In this document: positions 1-11,656 of the stretch, piece after piece | Layout: each line of letters starts with the position of its first letter | Position numbering within the stretch: position 1 is the stretch's first letter | Origin: Rotaria macrura | Taxonomy: Eukaryota > Rotifera > Eurotatoria > Philodinida > Philodinidae | Assembly: GCA_900239685.1 (NCBI GenBank) | Contig: OENT01000381.1 | Span: forward strand, 60,943-124,942 | Length of the DNA: 64,000 nt | Direction: 5' to 3' | The notes under the pieces: model-generated | The model's input: only the letters and a program-made list of their open reading frames with translations | Told to the model about the DNA's origin: nothing | Database searches by the model: none | Made by a program: the position numbers and the translations under genes

Positions 1-786
1 TCTCTCCTTTACGACTATGCCGCCATTGTAATTTCATGGTATGCGATCGATGTTTAAGAGCACATCGACACGGTATGAATTGAAATGACTATATGTTTTA
101 TTATGTAGAGGAAAAAAAAGAAACCTAAAAAATTTTTGTTCATTATCTAGATTCAAATAATCACGAACAATTTATGAAACGATCAAAACTACTCAGGTAT
201 ACTATTTGATACATTGTGCTATTCTCAGAGAATTGTCTTATTAATTTTTTCTATCGTTATTTTCAGTGGTAAATTAATCCAATTTTATGTAGCCGTACGT
301 AAAATAACTTCAACAAATTCTCAAGTAAAACGTTTAACTATTGAAATGCCTATTGGTAATTATATTCGAGATACATGTGAAACACTCATACGACGTATAA
401 TTGAACGTGAACAATTACAACTAACATCGAATCAACTCGTATTAGAATTCGGTGATAAACGTTTAAGACATCAACGAACATTGGCTTCCTATGGTGTGCA
501 AAATGGTGATCTTCTTTTTCTTTTTAATCCAGATCAACGACTTAGTTTTCTTGCGTATGAAGATGAAGAAAATCAACCTGGATCATTATCATCATCATCA
601 TCATCGACAACAACAGCAGTACCAAATAGCGAAAAATCTCGTTTAAGATTAGATAGTCACAATAGTAGTGCAAGTGATATTACAACAACAACATCAAATG
701 AAATGATTTACAATCGTACACGTGCTCCACTCAGTACAATATCCGATCACGATGCTAATTCTTCATCAGTATATAGTGATAGTTAA
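1..786 (+). CDS. Ubiquitin-like domain protein, 3' part (5' end off window)
   Basis: Two exons are visible: 1..38 (runs off the left edge) and 267..786, joined by a phase-2 GT-AG intron (donor gtatgc at 39, acceptor tttcag ending at 266). The joined reading stays open and gives a Cys codon at the junction. About residues 30-105 of the visible part (KRLTIEMP to GDLLFLF) look like a beta-grasp ubiquitin-like fold: a leading strand, an Arg/Glu-rich helix, then LVLEFGDKRL and a 'YGVQNGD' turn like the I36-to-G47 and 'L.DYNI..' regions of ubiquitin. No C-terminal diGly, so it is a domain protein and not a conjugated modifier. A Ser/Thr-rich tail (poly-Ser run, residues after 'NQPGS') follows. The stop TAA at 784-786 directly touches the stop of the opposite-strand gene. 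The precise family is not recognised. Confidence 0.6.
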
Positions 787-1908
787 TTAGATATTTTGCT
801 CTTCGTGAAGAAAGATCTTAAATTGTTGAAATAAATTCCAGCATGTTACATCTTTTCCAATAATTTCTTCTGCATGCTTTGATTTTTGAATGCAACGGTT
901 AAGTGTGAAACCAGCTTGTAATTTTTCTTCTCTCATACCACGTTTAAATAAAATCATGAATGAATAAATACGATTATCATCGGCAAGTACAATATCAATT
1001 GACATCTTATTAACGGCATATGCTATAACCCATGCTGATAAACCGGTACTTATCATAAGAATTTCATTTTGAACAATTTTTTTGAAAAAATAAAATAGTA
1101 ATTTAAATGTTGTTAGATAAATACTTAAGTTCTCATAAATTTGTTTATGATCAAGATTAATTAAACAAAGAAGTAATGTTACACGAAAACGTTCATTTGT
1201 TTTTATTTGTTTTTGTTCAAAGAGAATTTTGTTGATGATATGAAATGTTCGTTCAATATTTAAATGATTTGCACTAAGTGTTAAATTATGTATTATACTT
1301 ATTATTGATTGAATTAAATTATCAGTAACAACTTTAAAATTTTGTTCTGCTTTTAAATCTTTTAAATATTCTAAAAGATTGATTAATAGAAATTGAACAA
1401 ATTTTTCATTGTTCGATAGATGAAGACGAAATTCCATACTTATACCACTAAAATTCCATAATGTAAAAAGAATAAATTGTGTCGAACGTCTTATTGATGT
1501 ATTCGTAAATATTCCATTGTTCATGAATTCAATTAAGCAACCATGAGCAATTGAACAATAGTCATGTTCTATAAGTAGGCGTGCTATGCGTGAGTCATCT
1601 TGATTCAAGGGTGAATGCATGTAGAATAGGTCGTAGAGAAATTCAAGTGCATCTTCATGATCGATTGAATCGATGGATAATTTAGAAAGTCGTTCGAGAG
1701 TGTCTTTTATTTCATGTGATGGAACAGCATCATCATCAGGCGCTTCCGTAGTATTGTTTGTATTCACAAAATTTACATCACCCCTTATGACGGGTATCTG
1801 TCGATTAGAAACATTATGACCAATCGATGCTGAAGTACTTTGTGACCATGTGGTTGTTACAGTAGATGCTGATGTTGGACGACGGAAATTTTCTAGATGT
1901 GCTGCCAT
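787..1908 (-). CDS. ARM-like helical repeat protein, single exon
   Basis: An uninterrupted 373-residue frame with ATG at 1906-1908. Residues 1-70 are low-complexity (Ser, Thr, Asn); from about residue 75 to the end the protein is alpha-helical, with repeated patterns of paired Leu/Ile-rich helices (for example LIQSIISIIHNLTLSANHLN and VTLLLCLINLDHKQIYENL) that resemble armadillo/HEAT repeats. No catalytic motif, signal peptide or membrane segment is seen, so a cytosolic scaffold role is only an inference. The 3' end is unusual: its stop (TAA at 787-789 on the minus strand) lies immediately next to the stop of the convergent ubiquitin-like gene, so the two transcripts must overlap in their 3' UTRs. 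Family assignment is by pattern only. Confidence 0.7.
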   Translation of the reverse strand: MAAHLENFRRPTSASTVTTTWSQSTSASIGHNVSNRQIPVIRGDVNFVNTNNTTEAPDDDAVPSHEIKDTLERLSKLSIDSIDHEDALEFLYDLFYMHSPLNQDDSRIARLLIEHDYCSIAHGCLIEFMNNGIFTNTSIRRSTQFILFTLWNFSGISMEFRLHLSNNEKFVQFLLINLLEYLKDLKAEQNFKVVTDNLIQSIISIIHNLTLSANHLNIERTFHIINKILFEQKQIKTNERFRVTLLLCLINLDHKQIYENLSIYLTTFKLLFYFFKKIVQNEILMISTGLSAWVIAYAVNKMSIDIVLADDNRIYSFMILFKRGMREEKLQAGFTLNRCIQKSKHAEEIIGKDVTCWNLFQQFKIFLHEEQNI

Positions 1909-2641
1909 GAAAGTTTCTTAAACACTAATGAAGTAGATTTACTAGTTTCAAATCTTTTTTTATATTCTCTTATTTTTTTCCTTGCATGTTATTTACATTA
2001 TTTTTTCCGAATAATACTAACAATAATTAGAAATTTCTTCGCGTCTAATGGATATAATACTAACATAACATTTAAGAAACAAGGGCTGTACTCAATTTAG
2101 ATTTCTTTTTTTGCAATTACGCAACTAATCATATGAACAAGACATCGTCCATCTATTCAATATGACCTTTCGTGTGTTTTTACTTGATATCGTTGTTAAA
2201 TTAATATCGATATGTGTTCAATTTTTAAAATGAAACCTTTTGAATCTTTATTATTTTATGATGATAATATGTTGTTCTCGTCATTGATGGTGTCCAATAA
2301 TTTACTTCTTTTCTCTTCTTTTTTTTTACTATTGAAATAAGAACGAAAAGTAACGTGAAAAAGAATATAAAAAAATAGCCTTGAGTAGCACAGCGCTGCA
2401 TCATGTCGACATTCGTTGATTCATTGCATAAAAAAGAGCTCTTTTTGTGTATTTATATATGTATGTATGTATGTATTGGTTTTGTTTCTCTTTCATTTAA
2501 TTTTTTTCCGTTGTATAAAAAAAAGAACCTTCGAAAAAAGAGAAAAGAATGGAGGAATAGAAAAAGACGAGCGAAGCGTCGGACAACTACTCTTCATCAT
2601 TACATTCTGTCGCTTTTTCTATGCATGTGTGTACCAAAAAA
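1909..2641. other. Intergenic, divergent promoter region
   Basis: AT-rich DNA of about 730 bp between two divergent starts (ATG at 1908 on minus, 2642 on plus). Homopolymer T/A tracts and a (TATG)n-like run near 2457-2474 are present. I see no conserved gene; short open frames here have no recognisable content. Confidence 0.5.
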
Positions 2642-4804
2642 ATGTATGCAAATAAACAAGTTCTCATCTTTTTTGTGGTGATATTCATTAATAAAATAGA
2701 ATGCTCGTTTTGGAATGAAATACCTTCGAATTGTATTTATGATCGTACAGCATTATTTCTTTGTTGGAATACTACATTTACTCATCCAATCCCATTATTG
2801 AATAATTTCGCTTTGAAAATTCAAAATCATCATGTTGAAATTCGTGATTCATACTTTGAATTATCTTTACGAGATTTACTAGTTCAAGTCGGTACTGATA
2901 TTGAAAATTTAACATTAATCAATAATAAATTTTCATCATCGGCTATTGATTCGAATGTAATATTTGAAGGTGGAATATTTTTTCGTCTTCTCGATGCAAT
3001 GACTATCCATGATCACATTGGTCTGCAATGGTCTCAGTTAAATTTGTCGTATTTTCCTCATTTAACGAAACTGGACTTATCCTTTAATCAATTTACAAAC
3101 GAACAAAAACTTTTATTCAATCATCAATTTTATCCTAAATTAAAATATCTTGATTTATCACATAATCAACTAACATCGATCGATAATTTAAATGGAGATA
3201 CTTTAACTAAACTCGAAGTATTAATTTTATCTTATAATCCATTAGAATCAATAAAGAATAAACTTGATCAATTTCAATCTCTTACTACTCTTGATTTATC
3301 GTCAACATTAATTAAACAATTATTTAGTATAGACTTATTACCACGTTTACAAACATTTTATTGTCAACAATGTCACACTATTCCAACATGGGAATTCGAA
3401 AATTTTTTCTCGAATTGTTCAACAATGAATAATAATAATAATAAATTAACGATTGATTTAACTAAATCGAATATTCATTCAATCAAATTATTTAATCCAT
3501 ACATCAAATGTATACAGAATTTAATATTAAATGAACAGAATTTAGTTGATGCAATAACAACGAATGATCTTTTATTTAGTACAAATCTTGAAAGCATTCA
3601 AGCTAAATCTAATTATGATATTGACTATATTTATTTAAATGTCTATGATCATTTACAATATATTGATTTTAGTGACAATATTTACTTAAATCAAGTTATA
3701 TTACGTCTTATGTCGAACTATACTCATCTACAACGTTTAATTATATCACATACAGCATTAAATGATTTTTCAGTTGATTTTCAAAATACAAAATTAAAAT
3801 TCTTACATATTGACGTAATTGACATGAGTTATAGTCGCTTAGAAACACTGGAATTTCTCAAATACCTAACATTTCATACATTGGATGTAAGTTATAATCG
3901 TTTAAAAATCATTGACATCAATCAAATTCACTATCGCCATGGTATGTATGATTTATCTTTAATGAATTTATTAAACATATCATCGAACGAAATGGAATTC
4001 ATTAAAATCAATTGGGATAATGAATCACCACATACAATTGATTTATCAAACAATCGACTTGAATCAATTGAGCTCCATGGTCAAGCAACATATACACTTC
4101 TATTAAGTAATAATTCAAATTTACCCTTAAATATAACAACATTTAATATTGATCTTCCATCTTTACAATATCTTGATATATCATCAATTCGACTGTATAC
4201 ATTTGAACATCTTATATATCTTCATAATCTATCGAATATACGTACATTAATACTTGATAATAATTGTTTATTGAAAGAACATCGTACACTCAATTGGAAT
4301 ATCTTCTATCCATGGCATCAATATTTAACGCGAGTTTCTCTACGTAATATGTCAATTGAGAAACTTGATTCAGGTGCTCGTTTAAATGATTATTATCATT
4401 TACTATCAATTGATTTCTACTTCAATACTCATATGAAGTGTGATTGTAAATTAGAACCATTTATACATTGGTTACAAGTTCCTCCACCCCCACTATTGGA
4501 TTTTTATGAACCTTTACAAAAATTATTACGTGTTCATTGTCCAATATCATTATTTGATTTACAATGTGAAGATGAAGACTATGAAAGACAAAGAAAATTT
4601 TATTTATCATCACATTCATCTTTTTTCAAAGTCCTATTTATTTTAGTTATGTTTATGCTATGCTTATTGATAATCATGAAATTTATTGATCGACGTTTGA
4701 AACGAATGCGCTCGAGATTTTATCAACAAGTTTATACCGATGCTGATGTTATAACTTTAAATGAACGAAATGTAGAGCAGAGAGCAGTTCATGAAGAAAA
4801 ATAA
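2642..4804 (+). CDS. Secreted/type I membrane leucine-rich repeat protein
   Basis: Single-exon gene. The frame is open from an ATG at 2621, but the ATG at 2642 is preferred because it puts a typical signal peptide first (MYANKQVLIFFVVIFINKIEC, cleavage after Cys-Ser region). The ectodomain has a short Cys-containing N-cap, then many irregular LRR units with the L..L.LS.N pattern (for example LTKLDLSFNQF, LKYLDLSHNQL, LEVLILSYNPL, HTLDVSYNRL, HTIDLSNNRL). A Cys-rich C-cap follows (MKCDCKLEPFIHWL ... HCPISLFDLQC). A single hydrophobic helix (about residues 660-681, VLFILVMFMLCLLIIM) and a basic stop-transfer FIDRRLKRMRSRF precede a roughly 35-residue tail without TIR or kinase domain. It resembles Toll/LRR adhesion receptor ectodomains; with so short a tail it may act as a co-receptor or adhesion protein. 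The ligand is unknown. Confidence 0.85.
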   Translation: MYANKQVLIFFVVIFINKIECSFWNEIPSNCIYDRTALFLCWNTTFTHPIPLLNNFALKIQNHHVEIRDSYFELSLRDLLVQVGTDIENLTLINNKFSSSAIDSNVIFEGGIFFRLLDAMTIHDHIGLQWSQLNLSYFPHLTKLDLSFNQFTNEQKLLFNHQFYPKLKYLDLSHNQLTSIDNLNGDTLTKLEVLILSYNPLESIKNKLDQFQSLTTLDLSSTLIKQLFSIDLLPRLQTFYCQQCHTIPTWEFENFFSNCSTMNNNNNKLTIDLTKSNIHSIKLFNPYIKCIQNLILNEQNLVDAITTNDLLFSTNLESIQAKSNYDIDYIYLNVYDHLQYIDFSDNIYLNQVILRLMSNYTHLQRLIISHTALNDFSVDFQNTKLKFLHIDVIDMSYSRLETLEFLKYLTFHTLDVSYNRLKIIDINQIHYRHGMYDLSLMNLLNISSNEMEFIKINWDNESPHTIDLSNNRLESIELHGQATYTLLLSNNSNLPLNITTFNIDLPSLQYLDISSIRLYTFEHLIYLHNLSNIRTLILDNNCLLKEHRTLNWNIFYPWHQYLTRVSLRNMSIEKLDSGARLNDYYHLLSIDFYFNTHMKCDCKLEPFIHWLQVPPPPLLDFYEPLQKLLRVHCPISLFDLQCEDEDYERQRKFYLSSHSSFFKVLFILVMFMLCLLIIMKFIDRRLKRMRSRFYQQVYTDADVITLNERNVEQRAVHEEK

Positions 4805-7800
4805 AAAGTCACGGCACTCTTGTATATAGCAATCGTTTTGTTGTGTGTCTTTTTGTTTTTGTAATATTTATAATTTAAAAAAATACAGTTTAAATAAGAC
4901 CATGATCGATCGTTTCATAGACATCTTTACTCAGCCTTCGTTAACAACGATGTGTTTGTTTTTTGAAATTGAAATTGAAGAATTCGAAAGAATAACATAT
5001 TCTGAATTTTGATGTAGCATGTACTTCAGTGTTCATGGACGTGTAAAAATTTTCTTTTTGAACGTTTTTTTCATATACTATCATTCGTAATAATGTTTTT
5101 AAGAAGTATATCACATTGAGTCACTTCAGGAGAAAATAAAATTCATCCTTCAAGCATCAAAATATATCTCTACTTAAAATATTGACATAAAACTTTTTCA
5201 ATCATAAATCAACAATTCACAGATAACCAAATAGAGCACAGAATTTTCTTTCCAACATATCAGGCACCGAGAAAAACCACAATTGATTGTGTATTTTTAG
5301 ATTTTATGTTTTATGAAAATTTACAGTAAGATACTTGATATTACACGAGATTACTGACATAGACGCGAATTGCAACAAATATGGGAAAATTTTCTTTGTT
5401 CTATCACGACTATTTACTTTTTCTTTACTCATGTTTCCAAATAGTCGATGCATATTATCGGTCTTTGATGAATTTTTATCAATGAAAGAAGATAATACAT
5501 TATTAGTCACTTGCATTGACTAGGTGTAAGTTTCCTTTGAAAAAGAACAGCGACATTTACTTGAGAGCCAAAAGTATTTTATCATTGCAAACTTACATTG
5601 ATTAACTGAATTCGTATCAATTTCAAAACCGATAGCATATTTAAAATCATCACACAACGTTTTGTCTAACGATGTCCATTTCGAAAATCCCACCCTGTTG
5701 ATCAAATAAAAATTTGATTAACACAATAAGTCTGTGCAACATATCACAGCTGTTTTTTGCTTCATCATCTCTTTTGATTGCTAGTTAAATTCACACGCTC
5801 AAAGCTATATACTATTCAAATCAATCGTTAGTATAATGCATTACTCAATGGATTCTATAGCGTTTACTCCCTATTAGTCTCTGATTGGCCCCTTGCTCAA
5901 TTCATCCTAACCTAGATTTTTCTCAAATCGCCACCATATTATTTTTTCAGTCACTCCTAAATTGTCCCTAATTATCTGTCAATTAATATATAATTCTTTA
6001 GGGAAAGAAAGATTTATTATCAACGAAAGGTAAGATTAAATTAAAGTGTAGTACTATATTTTTTGGTTTGATTTCTTGATCAGTTTTATTTTCACAGCTA
6101 ATAGTTAGTTATAAATCAGATATTTCTTCGTTTCTATGCTGTTCAAGCTACCGGACCAATTCAGTATGACTATGGTAAACCGATTTCCCTTGTTTTTCGA
6201 GTGCACACAAAGGTTTCTTCAACTTTGGGCTGTTAGAAGGCGTGTTTGACGCTTAATAATTCAATCAATGAATCTGAAGATGTGTGGATGCGTAGGAAAG
6301 ATCTTACCCACTCAAATATTATATCCTTCAACACACGTTTTGAATGTTCAATATATGTGAACTTAAACATGATGGCTATTTAATTCAGAAAAGAAATAAA
6401 AAGTTTTCCTTGTGCTCGTTATTTTCCAAGTTTCTTTTTGTACTGCTGAAGACGAACGAAATATAAGGTAGTGTGATTAGTATTCTTATTGTCAACTAGA
6501 TGCCGATAATCACGATATTCTGTAAAAATTATGGAGCAACCATTCTACAGTGCCACACAGTAGTAATCAGTGCACAAGAAGAAAATTCAACGCAAAAGGT
6601 CGAAGCACATCTATGTTAAGTCAAATTTGTTTATAATAATTCAAAATATGTTGATGACTTTGATGAAAGCTACACTTTATGTCGTATAGAAGTCTGTTAG
6701 ATAGTCAGTCGTTAGAAATGCAAATACATGGATGTTTGAAAAAATTTATTTGAAATTTATATGCTAAAATTTAGCTTAAGATATATTGAATCGTACAGTA
6801 TTCTGAAAGTTCTTCGTTTTCGATATCATATTCATTAAACAGTGCATTTTATTTTCCTCGTTTGTCACAAAATATTCATCTGTATGTTGAATGAATGTAT
6901 GTGATCATAAAAAGAATTCTTTTATGATACATCTCTAAAACAATATTGATTAATATGAACACATAGCAGCGCAAATTATCTTTCTATTTGAAATGTTGAC
7001 GATACATAACTGAATTCTAGAATCGACAATTGACACAGAGAATTCTATATTGTAAATATCACGATAAGATAGTATTCAGATATGTCATTTTTGTATCTAT
7101 GAATGATCGATTCAGTATGCTCAAGTTCTTGCCAAAATTTTGAAAACGATGATATCTGAATGTTTATTCATAAATGAATTACATAGTTTACGCATTGTTT
7201 CTTCATGAAAGTGTACATCTAAAAAGTCATAAATAAAGATACATTCCCTCATGCACACAGAGATTAGCTCTTATTCATCCTAGTTTTTCTTTTACATATG
7301 AAGATAAAATATGTACTAAGCTGATAAATTTTCGACATTGTCACCCCGATAATCAGATATGTTGTCACACATTATCATGAGATTGTTTGGTTATTGCTTT
7401 TCTTCGTTAACACGCAGTTATTCAAATGAACATAATAATATAGAACTCTAACTTTTAATCATAATGAATCCATTTAATTTTAGGCATACTGTTGAAAAAT
7501 AATAGTTTGTCAAAATATGATTTTCCCTACTTCTCTAAATTTATTTCATATTGGTTCGTTGATATATTGAACTTTGGACAATCTTGTCGATTATGATGAA
7601 GATTCTAATCATAATTACGAAGTATGATTATCGTTTTTTACAATCTTAATAATTCATGTGCTATTGATAAATGAAATTTGACATTAATCCTAACGGTCAT
7701 GTACCCTTCAAAATCGATGAATTTCTAATAGTCATCAATTTGAAAGCGATTCTCAAACGAATACTGTATCCGATGATTATTTTAAGTGAGTGCCAAGATT

Positions 7801-10119
7801 CAATGAACTAAATACAAAAAATTGGGTGGTTGAACTTAATTTTCTCGCAAGAAAAATATTTAAAACTTTTGTTTTAAATATATTTATAAAAATCGTTCGA
7901 CTTCCGATTCTAACAGATTGATTATAGTAGATTCGGCGTCCGTTGTGTAGTCTGTCCTTAAATGACAGAGAGCTGAATTCTTCACAATAGAGTCTCCTAT
8001 AATTTGGTTGTACGAGGACATTGACTTTGTTATCGGTATTTCCTTTTAAATTAACAACTGTTGTGAACGTTCTGTTAGATTGTCAAATACTCACAAATAT
8101 AAAATTTCAGGTGACTGTCGACATAGAAACTTCGAAATTCAACGTTCATTGACTAGCTGAAATTCCTAAAGATGAACTATTGGCCCAAAATTCCAAAAGA
8201 AATTGATAGTTTTGTTTTCATGATTAGGAAAAGTCAAAGATTCTGAAGTCAATTAAAACGATCGAATAAAAAGTATCGAGGATGAAAAATTCAAATAGTC
8301 ACTATTTTTATGATAAAAAAAGCAAACGTCTTGAAATAGAATCCCAGTCAAACTAATTTGTGTGAACAATGTTTAGATTTGAAGACAAAGGTTAAATACC
8401 AGAGCTTTTTACTATTATTGAAAAGCCCGATGACCGTATTGATAATCATTCGTCTAGAGAATGTGAATTTCCACTAGAAAATTTCTAAATGTCACGAGTC
8501 AGACATTGTGCATATGTCATATTTGTTTAATTTTTTTAGAAGCTAATCTTTGACATCTACTCATTAATGTCTATTACATCTGAACATTTTGAATGTGACG
8601 AATAAGGTCGATCAAAATTTCGATACAATTCGAAAAAAGAAATTACCCCATCATGTTCAATAAAAATCATTCTTATATGATAAGAAAAAGAAACGATTAC
8701 GATTCATGCGGAACATAAAAGCTTCCCCTTATCTTTGATTAATATTTTGAATGTATTGGAAACAATGAATGTCGTACAATACACACACAGCTTTGAACAT
8801 ATGAACGTTATAATATCCGATGATTTTATAAATTCCATTTGAATACTACATTTATAGATGACACTAGATGGTAGTGCCACTGAACAACATCTTATATCTA
8901 AACAATAAGCTTTGAAAGTGGTTGGCTTAATCCAATGACAGTTTGTATAGTAACGCGTTATTTGATTCATTGTGTCGCATTATTCATAAACATGTTTTTT
9001 CCTTCGACATCTTTAATCCTTCCATTTTATCGTTAAAAAGAATTTATATATATATATTATAGATCTTGCTATTATAATAAGGGAAGATATGCTTTTCAAA
9101 AAATCAATTCAAGTCCATGAAGAACCCAGAATTATTATTTATCAAGCATGCTTTATATTTATATTAATGCTGAAATAAATCTTCAAGAAAAATTAACTCA
9201 AGATGGTATTGAAAAAAAAGTGTGAAGCAATAGAATAATATTTTTCTATCTTTCTTAAATTGATTATTATAATTGTCAACGTTTTCACCTTGATTCGTTT
9301 CTTTTCTTAGCATATCATATAAACATTATCTTGATGACTCATACGATTTGCCTGGTGAAAACGAATATTTGAAAACGGATATTGCTTAAATTTAGTATTA
9401 TAAATTAAAATGATATCATTATTTATATGTGAGCTACGATCAAAACTATTAACAATAAAATTTATAGCTTTAACTATGTCGTGATAGATTGATTATTCTA
9501 CCGAATTGAATATCATTTAATGATATTCAAAATAAAAGGATACAATTGATCACTAGCCAGTGATTCATGCTAATAAAATTAGCTGACAACGTAATGTAAG
9601 TGCATGAAAAAGAAAATAATTGATAAATGGTTGGTTCTTTAACGTATTTCATTGGACCATCCATATGATGCCGTAGTAAGTGTTTATTTCTTTTTCCAGT
9701 ATATGAAAGAAAAATAAGGAACGATCAATGATCAAGATGGTGAAATGTGATCTTCATTGTCTATCTTTATTACATCCATGTTGTGCATTGACACCTAAGA
9801 GAATAAGAAAATAGAAATATTGAATGAAGTGTATGCTCGAATTTCTTCGCCCTTTGAATTCTTTACAAGCAAGTAACACACACACAGACATATATATATA
9901 TATACATACTATTTGTTTTACTTAAACTGCATTCTATATGCGTCGTAAGAAATAGTTGCACCCTCCTTCTCAAGCAATATATGGTATGACTGGCTAATCA
10001 ATATAACTGTCAGACAGACAACTTGATAGATAAACAACTTGATAAGCTAACTGATGATATTTGAATGCATCAAATACATATGCAATCATAATTAACCTTT
10101 TTTGTGTTGTTGTTTTCAG
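4805..10119. other. 5.3 kb non-coding stretch
   Basis: No open frame with recognisable protein, no tRNA or rRNA and no clear TIR or LTR was found on either strand. Composition is uniformly AT-rich; a short (TA)n run lies near 9049-9059 and another with CA repeats near 9879-9907. It precedes the membrane protein gene at 10134 and may include its promoter and 5' untranslated exons, which I cannot place. Confidence 0.5.
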
Positions 10120-10137
10120 ATGAATCTTAAAGGATGA
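10120..10137 (+). promoter_or_regulatory. Splice acceptor plus 5-codon uORF overlapping a start codon
   Basis: A strong acceptor (tttttgtgttgttgttttcag, AG at 10118-10119) is followed at once by ATG AAT CTT AAA GGA TGA. The TGA of this tiny frame overlaps the ATG at 10134 of the main frame as ATGA. This arrangement would allow termination-reinitiation control. The acceptor could belong to a distant 5' UTR exon or be a spliced-leader trans-splice site; the sequence does not decide. Confidence 0.5.
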
Positions 10138-11129
10138 ATGATATCAATTTGTCGCCGATGAATACGTCAGCACGACGTATATATCAACGTCGAAATCGTA
10201 AAAAGAATCGTACAACTACTATTTTTCCTGAACAAAACAATGTAACTATAACAGCAACAATTCTAACAACAAATAGTACATTATTAATAAATTCATCATC
10301 AGTTCCTATTAATGATTTATTTGCGCCTTTATCTTATTTTATACAACATAAATACTTTTTTTGGTTTGGCTTATCTATTCTTATATTCCTATGTTTAATA
10401 TCAATTTTATTTCTTATTGTTATATTAAAATGTACAAGAAAAAAATGTCGAAAACAAGATCCAAATGGGTCAGGCAAGAAGAATTCGAAAGAGTTTAAGG
10501 ATTTTCTTTCTGAACAAACTGAAGATGCTAAATTACTTGATCCGATGATTGAAGCCAATAATCCAGTGAATAAACCTGTAACATCAACTGATAATATAAG
10601 TAATACACTATCGATCGATCAAATAATTAAACAAAAAATTGTCCTAGCTAACCAACAAAATGACTTACAATGTTCAACAACGCCTGATGATACATCAATT
10701 GATACATTACGGGGTTCACTCATTTCGTCACCATCACGACAATTATCAGTTAATCAAGTGCCCACAAGTCCAACATGCCCGACAACAATAACAGATTCAC
10801 TTGTGAATTCTGATGAACAAGTTTCTGAAACTGAGAAATATGATGATCTACACAATATAGATTTCAAACGAATAACACCACGTTATATAAACGGAAAAAA
10901 TAATAGCGGTAGCAATATTTTAGCCGCTCGTTCATCATTACAACAAAGTATTCGACGAGAAGAACGACGAGCTGAGGAAGAAGAACGTGGTCTCTTACAT
11001 GGTTCAAACTCAAATATATATGAAAAAGAACTACGACGTATTGATGGACAAGGGAAATTGACTGGAACAGGCCATACAACATCTCAAGCATCACTTGTAT
11101 CAAGGACTAGTGAAGATAGTTGCTATTAG
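10134..11129 (+). CDS. Single-pass membrane protein with long disordered cytosolic tail
   Basis: A 331-residue frame in one exon; the frame is closed just upstream (in-frame TAA at 10128), fixing the start at 10134. There is no signal peptide. Residues 1-70 are basic then Thr/Asn-rich with sequons (NVT, NST, NSS), consistent with a short extracellular N-terminus. Residues about 76-97 (FGLSILIFLCLISILFLIVIL) form a transmembrane helix followed by a Cys/Lys-rich stop-transfer (KCTRKKCRKQ). The remaining 230 residues are polar, Ser/Thr/Asp-rich, with a charged helix near residues 265-285 (RREERRAEEEERGLL). The N-terminal layout recalls synaptotagmin-type proteins, but no C2 domain follows, so that name is not used. 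Convergent with the hydrolase gene at 11657. Function unknown. Confidence 0.75.
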   Translation: MNDINLSPMNTSARRIYQRRNRKKNRTTTIFPEQNNVTITATILTTNSTLLINSSSVPINDLFAPLSYFIQHKYFFWFGLSILIFLCLISILFLIVILKCTRKKCRKQDPNGSGKKNSKEFKDFLSEQTEDAKLLDPMIEANNPVNKPVTSTDNISNTLSIDQIIKQKIVLANQQNDLQCSTTPDDTSIDTLRGSLISSPSRQLSVNQVPTSPTCPTTITDSLVNSDEQVSETEKYDDLHNIDFKRITPRYINGKNNSGSNILAARSSLQQSIRREERRAEEEERGLLHGSNSNIYEKELRRIDGQGKLTGTGHTTSQASLVSRTSEDSCY

Positions 11130-11656
11130 AACAACATCTATAGTTAACTATCTAGAAAAATATATCATCCATGTACCCTATGCTTGCTTCTTTCTCTTTT
11201 TTTTTGCTTTCTCTGTTTTTCTTTCGGTTTGTTTGCTCAATTAGATTCGCTTAGTTTTCTTTCCTTCTTGTTGTGTTTCGTCCAATCTGAAAAGTTAAAT
11301 CATTTATTAAATTTCCTACTGTTGTTTATATGTCAGTTGTGTATATATTTAATTGTATGCCGTAAGATCATTTTTATCAATATCAGAATGTTAGAATCTC
11401 TTTGAGGCTCTTTACATTTCTCAAAGAGCAAAATTGAAAATTATCTCTTTAAATACGTGTTGCACTATTTATCTCTAACACGTGTTATCTTTTTTCTTTC
11501 TCTATTCATCTTTGATAGTTGTATCATACGCGAATAGTTTATTTCTCTTTTTTTTTGTATATTATTGCTGATTTTCCTAGAAATAAATAATTGAATACAT
11601 ACACAATGCAAAAAAAAAAATAAGATGTTTGTAAAACTGTTTCAAAAATTTGCTTT
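11130..11656. other. Convergent 3' UTR interval with polyadenylation signal
   Basis: Pyrimidine-rich DNA between two convergent genes. AATAAA at 11582-11587 is a good poly(A) signal for the plus-strand gene; TTTATT at 11538-11543 (AATAAA on the minus strand) could serve the minus-strand hydrolase. If both are used the transcripts overlap here. Confidence 0.5.

Noticed and set aside
2403..2681. Short open frames upstream of the LRR gene
   Set aside because: Composition follows simple A/T and (TATG)n sequence; no domain, and they overlap the true start region.
10134..11129. Synaptotagmin
   Set aside because: Only the N-terminal layout (no signal peptide, TM helix, Cys/Lys stop-transfer) is alike; no C2 domain is present before the stop.
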